A stretch of DNA of 48,524 nt from a virus (IMGVR_UViG_3300037635_000456:1-48524); one strand, 5' to 3'. Positions 25,330 through 32,790 are shown, counted from the stretch's first letter. Notes: generated by a model from the sequence alone, not told the origin. Numbers and translations: made by a program.

Positions 25330-26328
25330 TTAAGTAATGCGACCCTCTGCCTGTGCGGCAAAGATGTCACGTTCAATTTTAGCCCTCTCATCATCACGAC
25401 CTTTGAACTTACCTTTACGAATATCATCATAGAACGCGCCAATATCGGCTTGTGACCATGATTGTTTGTTATTCGATCCAGTAGGTGCGGCACCAGCGCT
25501 TCTGCTTCTTTTAGGAGCAACTTGCTGATTTAGCTCGTCTTGATTCGCAGACTTACCTTGGTGAGCAGATTGATTACCGTTTAAGCCAGACCAAGTTGAA
25601 AAGAACGTAGCTATCCTATCGACATCATAATTCCGCTGAGCATCATCCAAGTATGCCTGCCTTGCTATACCCGATAGTGGGTCAGTCTCTAGCAACCAAT
25701 CTTGAAAATTCTCATTGGCATTAATCTCCTGCCAGTTAGGTACAACAGCAGATAACTTATTCCAGAACATCTCTTCCTGAGTATTACCAACTTGCGCTGC
25801 AAGCTGCTGTACTTGAGGAACAGTATTCTGAGCCATCTGAGCAATCTGAGCTTTCAAAGCGCTAACTTCTCTTCCCAAATTACCTGTCTCTTCCTGGGTA
25901 ACTTTACGCATAATTCCGATAGATTCATCATACTCCTCAATTTCTTGCTCCGTAAGTAAACCCTTTGGAGCTTCCTGAGCTTGAGCCTGCTGTTGCTGAT
26001 TCATAGTAGCAAACAGATTCTCAAATTGATTAATCTTACCGCTTTGTTCCTGCAACTGTTGCTTTAGCTGTGGGACTTCAGCATTATACATACCCTGAAG
26101 AGTTCTGTACTTCTGTTGCCAGTTTGTACTATCTTCTTGGTTTCCCCCTGAATGCTCTTCAGAAGGAGTAGCCGCAACTTCGTCTACACTGTCGGCATTG
26201 GGTTCGGACTCAGAGGCTGACTCAACTGCTTCCTCAGCAGGGGCCTCCTGAACTTCGTCCTCATTTAACTCCTTGTACAACTCTTGTACTGCCTCAGACT
26301 GTTTTTGAACTTGCTTTGGTATTGCCAT
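25330..26328 (-). CDS. Scaffolding protein, 332 aa
   Basis: An acidic, Glu/Ala/Ser-rich N-terminal part (about 15-75) is followed by WQQKYRTLQGMYNAEVPQLK and a long Gln-rich coiled coil (QQLQEQSGKINQFENLFATM). A helical middle contains FWNKLSAVVPNWQEINANEN, and the C-terminus is basic (KGKFKGRDDERAKIERDIFA). This is the standard layout of podovirus scaffolds: low complexity, helical, with a basic tail that touches the coat protein. Place between portal and capsid gene fits. AAGGAGCGAAAA precedes the ATG. No prohead protease gene is seen near it. Confidence 0.85.
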   Translation of the reverse strand: MAIPKQVQKQSEAVQELYKELNEDEVQEAPAEEAVESASESEPNADSVDEVAATPSEEHSGGNQEDSTNWQQKYRTLQGMYNAEVPQLKQQLQEQSGKINQFENLFATMNQQQQAQAQEAPKGLLTEQEIEEYDESIGIMRKVTQEETGNLGREVSALKAQIAQMAQNTVPQVQQLAAQVGNTQEEMFWNKLSAVVPNWQEINANENFQDWLLETDPLSGIARQAYLDDAQRNYDVDRIATFFSTWSGLNGNQSAHQGKSANQDELNQQVAPKRSRSAGAAPTGSNNKQSWSQADIGAFYDDIRKGKFKGRDDERAKIERDIFAAQAEGRIT

Positions 26329-26366
26329 TTTTCGCTCCTTACGGTATGCGTGTTAGTCAGCTGACA

Positions 26367-26582
26367 CTATGTCTTTGCTGCTATAGTAGGGGATTGATTA
26401 ACTAACTTGGATATTTCACCAAGAACCTGACACCGCCCCTGTTGTAGTGTCACGTTACTAGTTACACTTGGTAAAGTTTCTAACTCATGCTGCCGCCATG
26501 TGTCAAGAAATTGTACTATCTCTGGATACTGGTTGGCAACTGTTGCTAGAGCTTTAAGTGTTCTCTCGTCAGGTCTAATCAT
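26367..26582 (-). CDS. Small phage protein between portal and scaffold, 71 aa
   Basis: MIRPDERTLKALATVANQYP, then EIVQFLDTWRQHELETLPSV and a polar end. This is a short helical protein of a kind I recognise between portal and scaffold genes in many podoviruses. Its start overlaps the portal stop by ATGA, so it is translationally coupled. Function unknown; perhaps a portal-assembly helper. Confidence 0.7.
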   Translation of the reverse strand: MIRPDERTLKALATVANQYPEIVQFLDTWRQHELETLPSVTSNVTLQQGRCQVLGEISKLVNQSPTIAAKT

Positions 26583-28633
26583 TGACTAGCCCCTGTTGAT
26601 CTATTCATAACTGTGTTTCCATCCATACCACCTGCAGGATTTCCAGCGGGATCAGTTACCTGCGCCTGCTGTGGCTGCTGTGCTTGCTGCGCTGCCTGTT
26701 GCTGCTGTTGGTTTTTCAGGATTCTAGTCTTAAAACTTTCTTTCTCTCTGGATGGTATAATGTCATCCACAGGCATCTGAAGTCCTTTAGCAACCTCTCT
26801 AAGGATAGCTGCGCGACCTTCCTGCCCAATAATCTGTGAATCAATCTCGTTACCAGTAGCATTAAGAAACTCAATACGCCTGATATTAACTGTCTCTTTA
26901 ACTGCTAAGTTAACTGCGCCTTTTGGAACAACAGCTAAATCACCCTTAATAGATTCGTCATCATTATAACGCATGTTATACAAGAATATCCTGTGGATAA
27001 CTGGTTTAATAACATCATTATCAATATGCATTACAATCTGCCGAATACCTTTACCTGCTGACCCCATCAACATAGAAAGCCCAGAAGCAGTTCTACCTGC
27101 ACCCTGAACGTTTAGATCTCCAGTTACATAAGAAGGAATACCACTATGATCGTCTGCTAGCTTAGCAAACTTATCATATATAGCGGCTAGGGTATTTGCG
27201 TTGTCCTCAGGCTGTGTAAACCTTACAGCAGGAGCATTCGCTCCTAGAGGATCGTTTGTTACTTGCCAAATTTTCCAAGGATGAAGTTGCGTAATGTCTT
27301 CATTAGGTGGGATACGTTCAAGATTAACTTCGACTTGAGGGCCACTAGATATGCCCATGTTATTAACAAGCGCTCTTGTAGCTGCGTTACAAACATTCTG
27401 CACATCTTCAATAATTTCTGGTATACCTTTACCCCAAAATGCTCCAGGGCATTTAATAAACGATGTCTTAGCATAGGGTTTTTCTCCTAAGGGGTCGTAA
27501 TTTAAAACAGCTTTGATAACGTAATTGCCTATAACCCATACATTAGCATCGTACTCTTTGGTTTTATCTGGTACATTTTCTTCGTCCATGCCCCAATCAA
27601 GAAGCATTTTACCGCTTATTTTACCCCAAAACTCTAATGCGTCATACGTACTTGTAGGACGCCGATGCGTATTAAACTTACGCTCTTCCTCATCTTTAGT
27701 GTCTTCAAAATCTTGTGTTATCCAACTACCATAGTCACTGGCTCCTAGATCAAGCAACTCACGTATTGCTGCTTCATCATATCCAGGTAGACCGATAAGG
27801 TCAGATAAATCAGATCTACTAAGCTTATGGTGCTCAAATAAATACCCCTCGTTTATATGAGATACGCCTGGCTCAGGGTATATATTAAACGGATCTACAC
27901 GCTCAAACTCAGGCGCTATAACTTCATCTGCTGCTACTGTCGTACTTTCCCCAGACATATCGTATTTAATACGGCGCTGCCTGCGTATTACTGGCCCTTT
28001 AAGAAAAGCGCATGGGTAAGTTACTAAATCAGTAATAAATTCATTAAACGACTCAGACCACCCACCGTGAGCAAACTGATCGTTAATAGTAATCTTCATT
28101 TTGTCAGCGCGATTTTGTGCGCCCTGCAATATCCCAAACCGATAATCTTGAGTCACCATCTCTTTCAACTCACTGAGCTGAGATGGTGTGGGTGCTTGGC
28201 CCATCTGCTTAATCATATCAAGTACAGACTCAGCAAAAGCTTCTTGAATATCTGCTTGCTGTAAAGGGGTAAGCTCTGGGATAGGTGTAGGTTCTAAATC
28301 CCACGGGGGTGTACCTGAATCTAACAGTATGTCACGTAGCCAAGACTCAGCGCCTCGGCACTTGACCTCAGTTAACATCATGTAAATTTCTGAACCACCC
28401 TGAGATTGAATAGCTGCTAGCTTATCTGGCTCATACTCACCATTACGTTGCCGCAACGCCTTAAGCATAATAGTTTCAATAGGATCTTTAGCTTCTTTAG
28501 CTGCTGACCAACACTCTTTTATATACGAGTGTATACCCAGAATGTAAGGTTCATTCTGTCTATCAGCTAGTTCAGCTCGTGCCGCCGCTTCTTCTTGCTC
28601 TACAAGTTCAGAATTTCCTATGACCCTCAACAT
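26579..28633 (-). CDS. Portal protein (P22-like head-to-tail connector), 684 aa
   Basis: The opening is helical and acidic, then ESWLRDILLDSGTPPWDLEP and PIPELTPLQQADIQEAFAES. The middle has YPCAFLKGPVIRRQRRIKYD and DPFNIYPEPGVSHINEGYLF; then TSFIKCPGAFWGKGIPEIIE, NAATRALVNNMGISSGPQVE and GRTASGLSMLMGSAGKGIRQ, which I recognise as portal signatures of P22-like and related podoviruses. The C-terminus is Gln-rich. The dodecameric ring would anchor TerL and later the tail adaptors. Length is close to the 725 residues of P22 gp1. Confidence 0.9.
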   Translation of the reverse strand: MLRVIGNSELVEQEEAAARAELADRQNEPYILGIHSYIKECWSAAKEAKDPIETIMLKALRQRNGEYEPDKLAAIQSQGGSEIYMMLTEVKCRGAESWLRDILLDSGTPPWDLEPTPIPELTPLQQADIQEAFAESVLDMIKQMGQAPTPSQLSELKEMVTQDYRFGILQGAQNRADKMKITINDQFAHGGWSESFNEFITDLVTYPCAFLKGPVIRRQRRIKYDMSGESTTVAADEVIAPEFERVDPFNIYPEPGVSHINEGYLFEHHKLSRSDLSDLIGLPGYDEAAIRELLDLGASDYGSWITQDFEDTKDEEERKFNTHRRPTSTYDALEFWGKISGKMLLDWGMDEENVPDKTKEYDANVWVIGNYVIKAVLNYDPLGEKPYAKTSFIKCPGAFWGKGIPEIIEDVQNVCNAATRALVNNMGISSGPQVEVNLERIPPNEDITQLHPWKIWQVTNDPLGANAPAVRFTQPEDNANTLAAIYDKFAKLADDHSGIPSYVTGDLNVQGAGRTASGLSMLMGSAGKGIRQIVMHIDNDVIKPVIHRIFLYNMRYNDDESIKGDLAVVPKGAVNLAVKETVNIRRIEFLNATGNEIDSQIIGQEGRAAILREVAKGLQMPVDDIIPSREKESFKTRILKNQQQQQAAQQAQQPQQAQVTDPAGNPAGGMDGNTVMNRSTGASQ

Positions 28634-28645
28634 ATACGCTCCTAC

Positions 28646-28894
28646 CTAAACAGTACCTGTTCCGTAGCTACTGCCTTTTTTACGAGACCTCTTAGCCCTA
28701 GCCATCTTTTCTTCATCATCCTCATCGTCATCGTCTTTTTTCTTACGCTTATCCATATCATTACTATACTGCATAGCTGGGGCAACTAGCCCACCTGTAA
28801 TGTATGGTCTACGAAAATCACCAGCAGTCCCATTCATCTTGGGATTGTCTGACATCCGCATGTAAGGTTTTCCACCGCCGCATGAACCTGCCAT
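28646..28894 (-). CDS. Hypothetical protein with Asp/Glu and Lys/Arg clusters, 82 aa
   Basis: Starts at the ATG at 28894 behind GGAGGTACCT. It reads MAGSCGGGKPYMRMSDNPKM, then a short core (DFRRPYITGGLVAPAMQYSN), a run of acidic residues flanked by Lys and Arg (KRKKKDDDDEDDEEK), and RAKRSRKKGSSYG. The frame is open upstream to a TTG, which I reject. The charged clusters suggest a disordered nucleic-acid or protein contact. It is the first gene after the terminator that follows TerL, hence the first gene of the head operon. Function not recognised. Confidence 0.65.
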   Translation of the reverse strand: MAGSCGGGKPYMRMSDNPKMNGTAGDFRRPYITGGLVAPAMQYSNDMDKRKKKDDDDEDDEEKMARAKRSRKKGSSYGTGTV

Positions 28895-28931
28895 AGGTAC
28901 CTCCAATAACTGACAACTTGTTATAGTTTAC

Positions 28932-28980
28932 CAAAAAAAGGGGCCCCGTCAAGTAGAAAGGAGAAGATCTTAACGGGGCC
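28932..28980 (-). terminator. Strong rho-independent terminator after the large terminase gene
   Basis: On the minus strand GGCCCCGTTAAG pairs with CTTGACGGGGCC (12 pairs, one G-U) around a loop of about 15 bases, followed by CC and seven T. This is a classical terminator. A second weaker hairpin (AGGGGAT at 28987-28993 with ATCCCCT at 29014-29020) lies just upstream. Together they would stop or limit transcription from the terminase genes before the portal operon. Confidence 0.85.
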
Positions 28981-29044
28981 TAGTTCAGGGGATTTAACAG
29001 TGGAGTGTAAAATATCCCCTAGGGAGGAAGGTTCAATGAAAAAA

Positions 29045-30424
29045 CTAAGTCCAACCAACGGCTTTGACACGTTTAATATCTCGGGCCTGCGGTGCAAGTG
29101 TTCCTTCGCCTACTGAGTGTATATGCAACATTAAATATTGTAAAGCCTCTGCGACATGCGAGTGTTTGTTTTTCTCAACGTTACCATTCTTAGGATGGAA
29201 TCTATACCCACCCATCATTGCAGACTTAAGATGTGTACAGCGAGGGTCAACTATAAACGCTGCATCTCCATCAGCCTGTCTCATAAGAAAGTCATCAACC
29301 GCTGACAGTCTTGCTGACACACTGTTAGTTTTAGCAGGAAATACTTTAAACCCCTCTGCCTTAATAATATCGACAGCCGAACGTTCATCAGTCTGTGCTC
29401 GCTGCGTACCAGCAGGATCAACCACTATAACAATAGGTGCGCTAGAGAACCTATCATATATAAGCGGACGTATAACTGTACGCATAAATCTTTGAATGCC
29501 CATATCAAAGGACACCGCTTCGTCAAGTATTATTGCCCGCCCGCGAGGATCTTGCTGCCCAAACACAGCTGCAGGAGTTAATCCCAAGTCCATACCGATA
29601 ACAACAGGACGTACACCATTAACGATAGGCGCGAGTTTAGAACTCGCCATATGATAGTCTGGCCTGAAGTATTTATACACTGGTTGTCCTGCTGAGCTGA
29701 GTCCGTACTCACCGTCAATAAACACGCGTACATACTCTTCTGAGCGACCTTGGGTGTCATAATATCCATCGGGCAAATTCTCCACATTCTCAGCTAAGAT
29801 AGTTCTACCTGATGGCTGCTTGAATACATCCCAACCATTATCGTTAGGACTCACACCGTCCTTAGCGTCAAGGCCTTCCATCTGATAATACCACCACGTA
29901 TCCATAGTCGGGGGGTTAGTGTCACCCCACATACCAAACCATGAAGGGCCGCCATCTTTAGCAGATGGAAATCGACCAATACGTTTGGACATAGCGTCCA
30001 CGATCTCAGAGTTAATATCTCTACACTCGTTGAACCACGCGAACGTCAGCTCAAGAGAGTTAAGGTTTGCCACATCGTCAGCATCGTCAAGTGCACGAAA
30101 CATAATCTCGCACTCGACATCACCAACCTTAAAAAAGTAAGTCTTGGTGGTGCGCATAAAGTTGCCGCACACTCCTGGTGGGAACCAGTCGAGAAACGTC
30201 TTAATGGTCGTATCAGTCAACTGGCGAACAGTTTCACGAACAACCGCAGCACGGGAGCGTCTCACCCCGTCTTGACTTGGATGCTGTTGTGATGCCCTAC
30301 GGACAATTTCAAAACAGCTCGCTACTGACTTACCTGACCCGACTGGCCCCATAAGTACACGCATTTTTGCATCTGAGTTCATAAAGTCAGCAGCTGTCTT
30401 AGATGGTGTAAAGTCTATGTTCAT
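29045..30424 (-). CDS. terL: Terminase large subunit, 459 aa
   Basis: Walker A GPVGSGKS at residues 26-33. The Walker B region is LELTFAWFNECRD with the catalytic Glu. The C-terminal RNase-H-like nuclease has VVIGMDLGLTPAAVFGQQDP (first Asp), IVIVVDPAGTQRAQTDERSA (second acidic site) and HSHVAEALQYLMLHIHS (third). It cuts concatemers and pumps DNA into the prohead. The length fits P22-like and related large terminases. Its start overlaps the small linker ORF stop by ATGA. The stop is followed by a hairpin and a strong terminator. An open 26-codon frame with a good GGAGGAAGG site lies on the opposite strand at its 3' end. Confidence 0.95.
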   Translation of the reverse strand: MNIDFTPSKTAADFMNSDAKMRVLMGPVGSGKSVASCFEIVRRASQQHPSQDGVRRSRAAVVRETVRQLTDTTIKTFLDWFPPGVCGNFMRTTKTYFFKVGDVECEIMFRALDDADDVANLNSLELTFAWFNECRDINSEIVDAMSKRIGRFPSAKDGGPSWFGMWGDTNPPTMDTWWYYQMEGLDAKDGVSPNDNGWDVFKQPSGRTILAENVENLPDGYYDTQGRSEEYVRVFIDGEYGLSSAGQPVYKYFRPDYHMASSKLAPIVNGVRPVVIGMDLGLTPAAVFGQQDPRGRAIILDEAVSFDMGIQRFMRTVIRPLIYDRFSSAPIVIVVDPAGTQRAQTDERSAVDIIKAEGFKVFPAKTNSVSARLSAVDDFLMRQADGDAAFIVDPRCTHLKSAMMGGYRFHPKNGNVEKNKHSHVAEALQYLMLHIHSVGEGTLAPQARDIKRVKAVGWT

Positions 30425-30567
30425 AACTTACCATATAAAATTATAGCATAGGGATGAGTGGTAGTGCGGCTGCGCAGCACCTTTTGCCTGAAGCCAACGC
30501 CTTCAACCTCAAGCAACGCGGCCACTGTCTCGCATTCATCCAACGTTCTGAATGTCGCCATCGGCAT
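30421..30567 (-). CDS. Small linker ORF between TerS and TerL, 48 aa
   Basis: The frame is open upstream to a GTG at 30672, but that start would lie deep inside the small terminase gene. I choose the ATG at 30567 (MPMATFRTLDECETVAALLE), with a second ATG at 30561 as an alternative. It continues VEGVGFRQKVLRSRTTTHPY and ends AIILYGKL. The stop overlaps the TerL start as ATGA, so it could couple TerS and TerL translation. The fold looks like a small alpha/beta domain; family not recognised. Confidence 0.6.
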   Translation of the reverse strand: MPMATFRTLDECETVAALLEVEGVGFRQKVLRSRTTTHPYAIILYGKL

Positions 30568-31045
30568 TTTCTCGTAAGTCTTCGAGAACTGCTTCCTCAG
30601 GTTCTTGATCAATTGTGGCTGTTGCGATGTGCTCTTGGCCTCCGAGGTTAATTGTAATTTTAACTCCGCCACTTTGTCCCTCTACTGTTTCATTGTTCTT
30701 AGGTTCTAAACCGCCCCACTTAACAGTTGACTTTATCAAGTCAGCCTTAACTGCAGGCGATACTTCTGGAGAATGAATCAATGTCCAACTAGTTGTCAAC
30801 AGCTCTTCAGCTTGTGCTCGAGCCTTGAGCTTGAACGTCATGCCCTTCTCTTTAATGTCATCCCTATAAGAGTTGACCTGCTTGAGAAACACAGGGTCTT
30901 TGTTGAACACTAGTATAGCATCGGCTGTAACCGAGTGCCGTTCCTTTAGTTCATCCAGGGTCTCACCGCTGCCCTCTAGCATCAGGGCTATATCGAAAGC
31001 TAGTCGGTTCGACCACTTAGTATGTTTAAGCGGTAACGTATCCAT
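30536..31045 (-). CDS. Probable terminase small subunit, 169 aa
   Basis: From the ATG at 31045: MDTLPLKHTKWSNRLAFDIA, with LMLEGSGETLDELKERHSVT, a helix-turn-helix-like segment for DNA recognition, then DAILVFNKDPVFLKQVNSYR and a helical middle (MTFKLKARAQAEELLTTSWT). The C-terminus is acidic (EPEEAVLEDLRENADGDIQN). Small terminases bind pac or cos DNA as rings and regulate TerL. Place just upstream of TerL and length support this; the call is mainly by context and HTH appearance. It starts next to a TTGACA -35-like box (31076-31081) with TAGGAT 17 bases away, which would leave almost no leader. Confidence 0.6.
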   Translation of the reverse strand: MDTLPLKHTKWSNRLAFDIALMLEGSGETLDELKERHSVTADAILVFNKDPVFLKQVNSYRDDIKEKGMTFKLKARAQAEELLTTSWTLIHSPEVSPAVKADLIKSTVKWGGLEPKNNETVEGQSGGVKITINLGGQEHIATATIDQEPEEAVLEDLRENADGDIQNVG

Positions 31046-31361
31046 GTGGTTGATCCTATGTGTAATGTACAATCCTGTCAACAAACTTTGCTAACTTGAC
31101 ACCTTCCTTTTTTTGCACCGTGTTATGCGAGGGTTACTTATATACTATGCGGTCACCGTGTCCAGTCCATGTACCCCCCCTACCGACCCCCATGCGCCTA
31201 TCGCCAAGGCATAATATACCCCCCTCTGAAACCCGCAGAAACCCTAGTAATTTGACATTGTGTATGGTTTTTGCTTCTATGTATTTGTCGCTGGCAACCG
31301 CCACGACATAACCCGTCATGCACAGCGTGGCTGTGTGTGACTCTTACTGGAGGATATTGCT
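31046..31361. promoter_or_regulatory. Divergent intergenic region between left and right arms
   Basis: No gene seen. Minus strand: TTGACA at 31081-31076 and TAGGAT at 31058-31053, spaced 17, ending at the TerS start. Plus strand: TTGACA at 31252-31257 with TTCTAT at 31275-31280, spaced 17, about 80 bases before the next gene; a further TTGACA at 31096-31101 has no clear -10. The leader has a CACAGC/GCTGTG hairpin (31321-31335) and GGAGG before the ATG at 31362. The middle is rich in C runs. All promoters here are by eye. Confidence 0.5.
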
Positions 31362-31787
31362 ATGAGCAATTCATCTTTTGAAGGTAAGGTTGCCCTTCGT
31401 GTAAAGCAACCACGTGTCGGCTCAACTCTAACTATGTTAGACAGAGCCCGTAATGGTCAAGGCTGGGATGCCAAGACGCAGGCTGATAACATCCTCAAGG
31501 ATATCCTTGAGCATGCGGATGCGGCGTCAGGCGGACGGCTTGACCCCTGGTCAATCAACGTCATCGCTTTCGATACCAATCGCAAGCTGGCTGACAAGAA
31601 AGAGCAGTTGACCGTCAAGCATCTTAAAGCAGTACTTAAGAAGCTGGGCGATGACACTAAGGTTTGGGTGTCGGTTTCATGGAAATCCAAAGGATGTCCA
31701 CCGAAGCTGAACATTGCTCAAGCGTCTACGCTGAATCAGTACGCCTCGCGGACTGCCCAGCCGAACCCGTTTAGCAACGGTTCCTAA
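31362..31787 (+). CDS. Early protein of unknown function, 141 aa
   Basis: First gene of the right arm, with GGAGG eight bases before the ATG. It reads MSNSSFEGKVALRVKQPRVG, later LTMLDRARNGQGWDAKTQAD, DPWSINVIAFDTNRKLADKK and GDDTKVWVSVSWKSKGCPPK. It is alpha/beta in appearance, with no known motif. The first rightward gene after a divergent promoter region is usually an early gene that affects the host, but nothing here proves that. It is followed by a perfect UUCG hairpin. Confidence 0.75.
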   Translation: MSNSSFEGKVALRVKQPRVGSTLTMLDRARNGQGWDAKTQADNILKDILEHADAASGGRLDPWSINVIAFDTNRKLADKKEQLTVKHLKAVLKKLGDDTKVWVSVSWKSKGCPPKLNIAQASTLNQYASRTAQPNPFSNGS

Positions 31788-31794
31788 CAACCCA

Positions 31795-31816
31795 GAGAGG
31801 AGCTTCGGCTCCTCTC
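31795..31816 (+). other. Intercistronic UUCG hairpin
   Basis: GAGAGGAGC, loop TTCG, GCTCCTCTC: nine perfect base pairs with the very stable UUCG tetraloop. No U-tract follows; instead the ribosome site GGAGG of the next gene lies close behind. Probably protects or sets the 3' end of the first early message, or weakens read-through. Confidence 0.75.
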
Positions 31817-31836
31817 GCAACCCGAAGGAGGCTTTC

Positions 31837-32001
31837 ATGAGAAAGTTAAGTAAGACCACATACCAGGTTCGCGCTAGCGCGGATGGATTCAAGACCTACG
31901 ACACCACAGTAGTGGCAGAGTGGAAACGTGCGAAAGGCATAGCCAAGCGGCTAGTCGATAAGCACAAGGTCGAGGCTCGCATCTTAACAGTACGAACCTA
32001 A
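31837..32001 (+). CDS. Small basic early protein, 54 aa
   Basis: ATG at 31837 behind GGAGG. Reads MRKLSKTTYQVRASADGFKT, then YDTTVVAEWKRAKGIAKRLV and DKHKVEARILTVRT. A short beta hairpin and one helix are likely, and the charge is basic. It is exactly the same length as the next small gene and each has a hairpin behind it. Function unknown; short early proteins that bind host targets are common in phages, so host takeover is a guess. Confidence 0.65.
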   Translation: MRKLSKTTYQVRASADGFKTYDTTVVAEWKRAKGIAKRLVDKHKVEARILTVRT

Positions 32002-32008
32002 CACTAAC

Positions 32009-32035
32009 GGGAGCACAGTGTGATGCTGTGCTCCC
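32009..32035 (+). other. Intercistronic hairpin
   Basis: GGGAGCACAG at 32009-32018 pairs with CTGTGCTCCC at 32026-32035 around a seven-base loop. Ten base pairs, no U-tract. Same place in its unit as the UUCG hairpin before the previous gene. Confidence 0.75.
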
Positions 32036-32057
32036 TACTCCATGAAAGGAAGTAGTT

Positions 32058-32222
32058 ATGGACACTACACTGCAAGATCTACCGACTGTAGGTTTGAGAA
32101 CCTGGTTGCAACGATCAGAGAATACAGGCAGCTATCGAGGTTATTCAAGACACGAGATAGCAATGGAGTTCATGAAGCGGGTACGAAAGAACCGCAGCAT
32201 GAAGAGATGCCTGCTAACATGA
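32058..32222 (+). CDS. Small basic early protein, 54 aa
   Basis: I take the ATG at 32058, which has AAAGGAAG eight bases before it, over a longer frame from 32042 that reads through the following terminator. It reads MDTTLQDLPTVGLRTWLQRS, ENTGSYRGYSRHEIAMEFMK, then RVRKNRSMKRCLLT. A helical, basic C-terminal half follows a short N-terminal part. The stop overlaps the first bases of the terminator. Function unknown. Confidence 0.6.
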   Translation: MDTTLQDLPTVGLRTWLQRSENTGSYRGYSRHEIAMEFMKRVRKNRSMKRCLLT

Positions 32223-32261
32223 GAGACGGGGCTTCGGCCCCTCTCTTTTTCTTTTTGTTTT
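32221..32261 (+). terminator. Rho-independent terminator of the first early unit
   Basis: GGGGC-TTCG-GCCCC at 32228-32241, flanked by GAGA and TCTC that can pair around a bulge, followed by CTCTTTTTCTTTTTGTTTTT. A UUCG-capped terminator with a long U-rich tract. It separates the three small early genes from the AT-rich gap and the downstream operon. Confidence 0.85.
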
Positions 32262-32348
32262 TTATTTTTTATATATATGACCATAGCTCGGGGGGTCATC
32301 GGGCTATAAATGCAACGACTATATACTGGGGGGGCTCTAACATGACAC

Positions 32349-32657
32349 AATCTAACAATCTATATGGGCCTGTTTAGTAACTTGACACAACATGTAGTGT
32401 TTTAGATTGTATAACATGACACATCCAGTAGTGTTTTCGCCCTGTTTACATGGGGTTATCCCATATATGTACTACTAAACAATCTAAATAATCTAAATAA
32501 TCTACAGTTTTTACATATATCACCTATAGAATATCATTCTGTAGCCATGATACAGGTTTGCCGTGCTAACATTACTTATAGATTTGTAGATTATTTAGAT
32601 TGTTTGCCATTAAATCATTGATAACACGACACCTTTTGTAATCCATTTGACAATCTA
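32349..32657. repeat. Array of ten AATCTA hexamers, candidate origin or operator
   Basis: Direct copies start at 32349, 32357, 32481, 32490, 32499 and 32652. Inverted copies (TAGATT) start at 32403, 32579, 32587 and 32596. The central three direct copies are spaced exactly 9 bases (unit AATCTAAAT), and the facing inverted trio is spaced 8 and 9. The two blocks form a large inverted repeat with about 75 bases between them. The surrounding DNA is AT-rich and has no gene from 32223 to 32790. Iteron-like spacing and AT-rich context suit a replication origin or a repressor-binding array. Confidence 0.75.
32383..32437 (+). repeat. Duplicated 21-base element TGACAC-N8-AGTGTTTT
   Basis: Copies at 32383-32403 and 32417-32437 share TGACAC at the start and GTAGTGTTTT at the end, with only a few differences between. 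The ACAC and GTGT ends form a small dyad in each copy. An offset of 34 bases puts them on nearly the same helical face. The first copy also holds a TTGACA. Likely paired binding sites or duplicated promoter elements. Confidence 0.65.
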
Positions 32658-32696
32658 TTATAGCACCGTCTCACAGATTAAACAGAGGGGGGCGAT

Positions 32697-32722
32697 TTGA
32701 CAAACCCTCGGCAGGGTGTCAA
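32697..32722. promoter_or_regulatory. Dyad TTGAC-AA-ACCCT / AGGGT-GTCAA upstream of next gene
   Basis: TTGAC (32697-32701) and ACCCT (32704-32708), then loop CGGC, then AGGGT and GTCAA (32713-32722). As RNA it is a hairpin with a two-base bulge; as DNA it is a palindrome around TTGACA. It lies about 70 bases before the next gene. Possible operator or leader hairpin. Confidence 0.5.
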
Positions 32723-32790
32723 GTTCTGGGGGCTTGGCGAGGTGGTCTCGTTATAGCATATTTAACCTAGTTTAATTGGAGATTATGAAA

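Noticed and set aside
30568-30672. GTG-started extension of the ORF between TerS and TerL
   Set aside because: It would overlap the small terminase gene by 137 bases in another frame; the ATG at 30567 gives a compact coupled gene.
32042-32377. A 111-codon frame starting with MKGSSYGHYTARS
   Set aside because: It reads straight through a UUCG terminator and its U-tract. The frame from 32058 has a better ribosome site and ends at the terminator.
32481-32601. CRISPR array reading of the short repeats
   Set aside because: Units are 9 bases with no spacers and they occur in both directions; no cas gene is present. The Cas4-like nuclease at 41775 belongs to replication genes.
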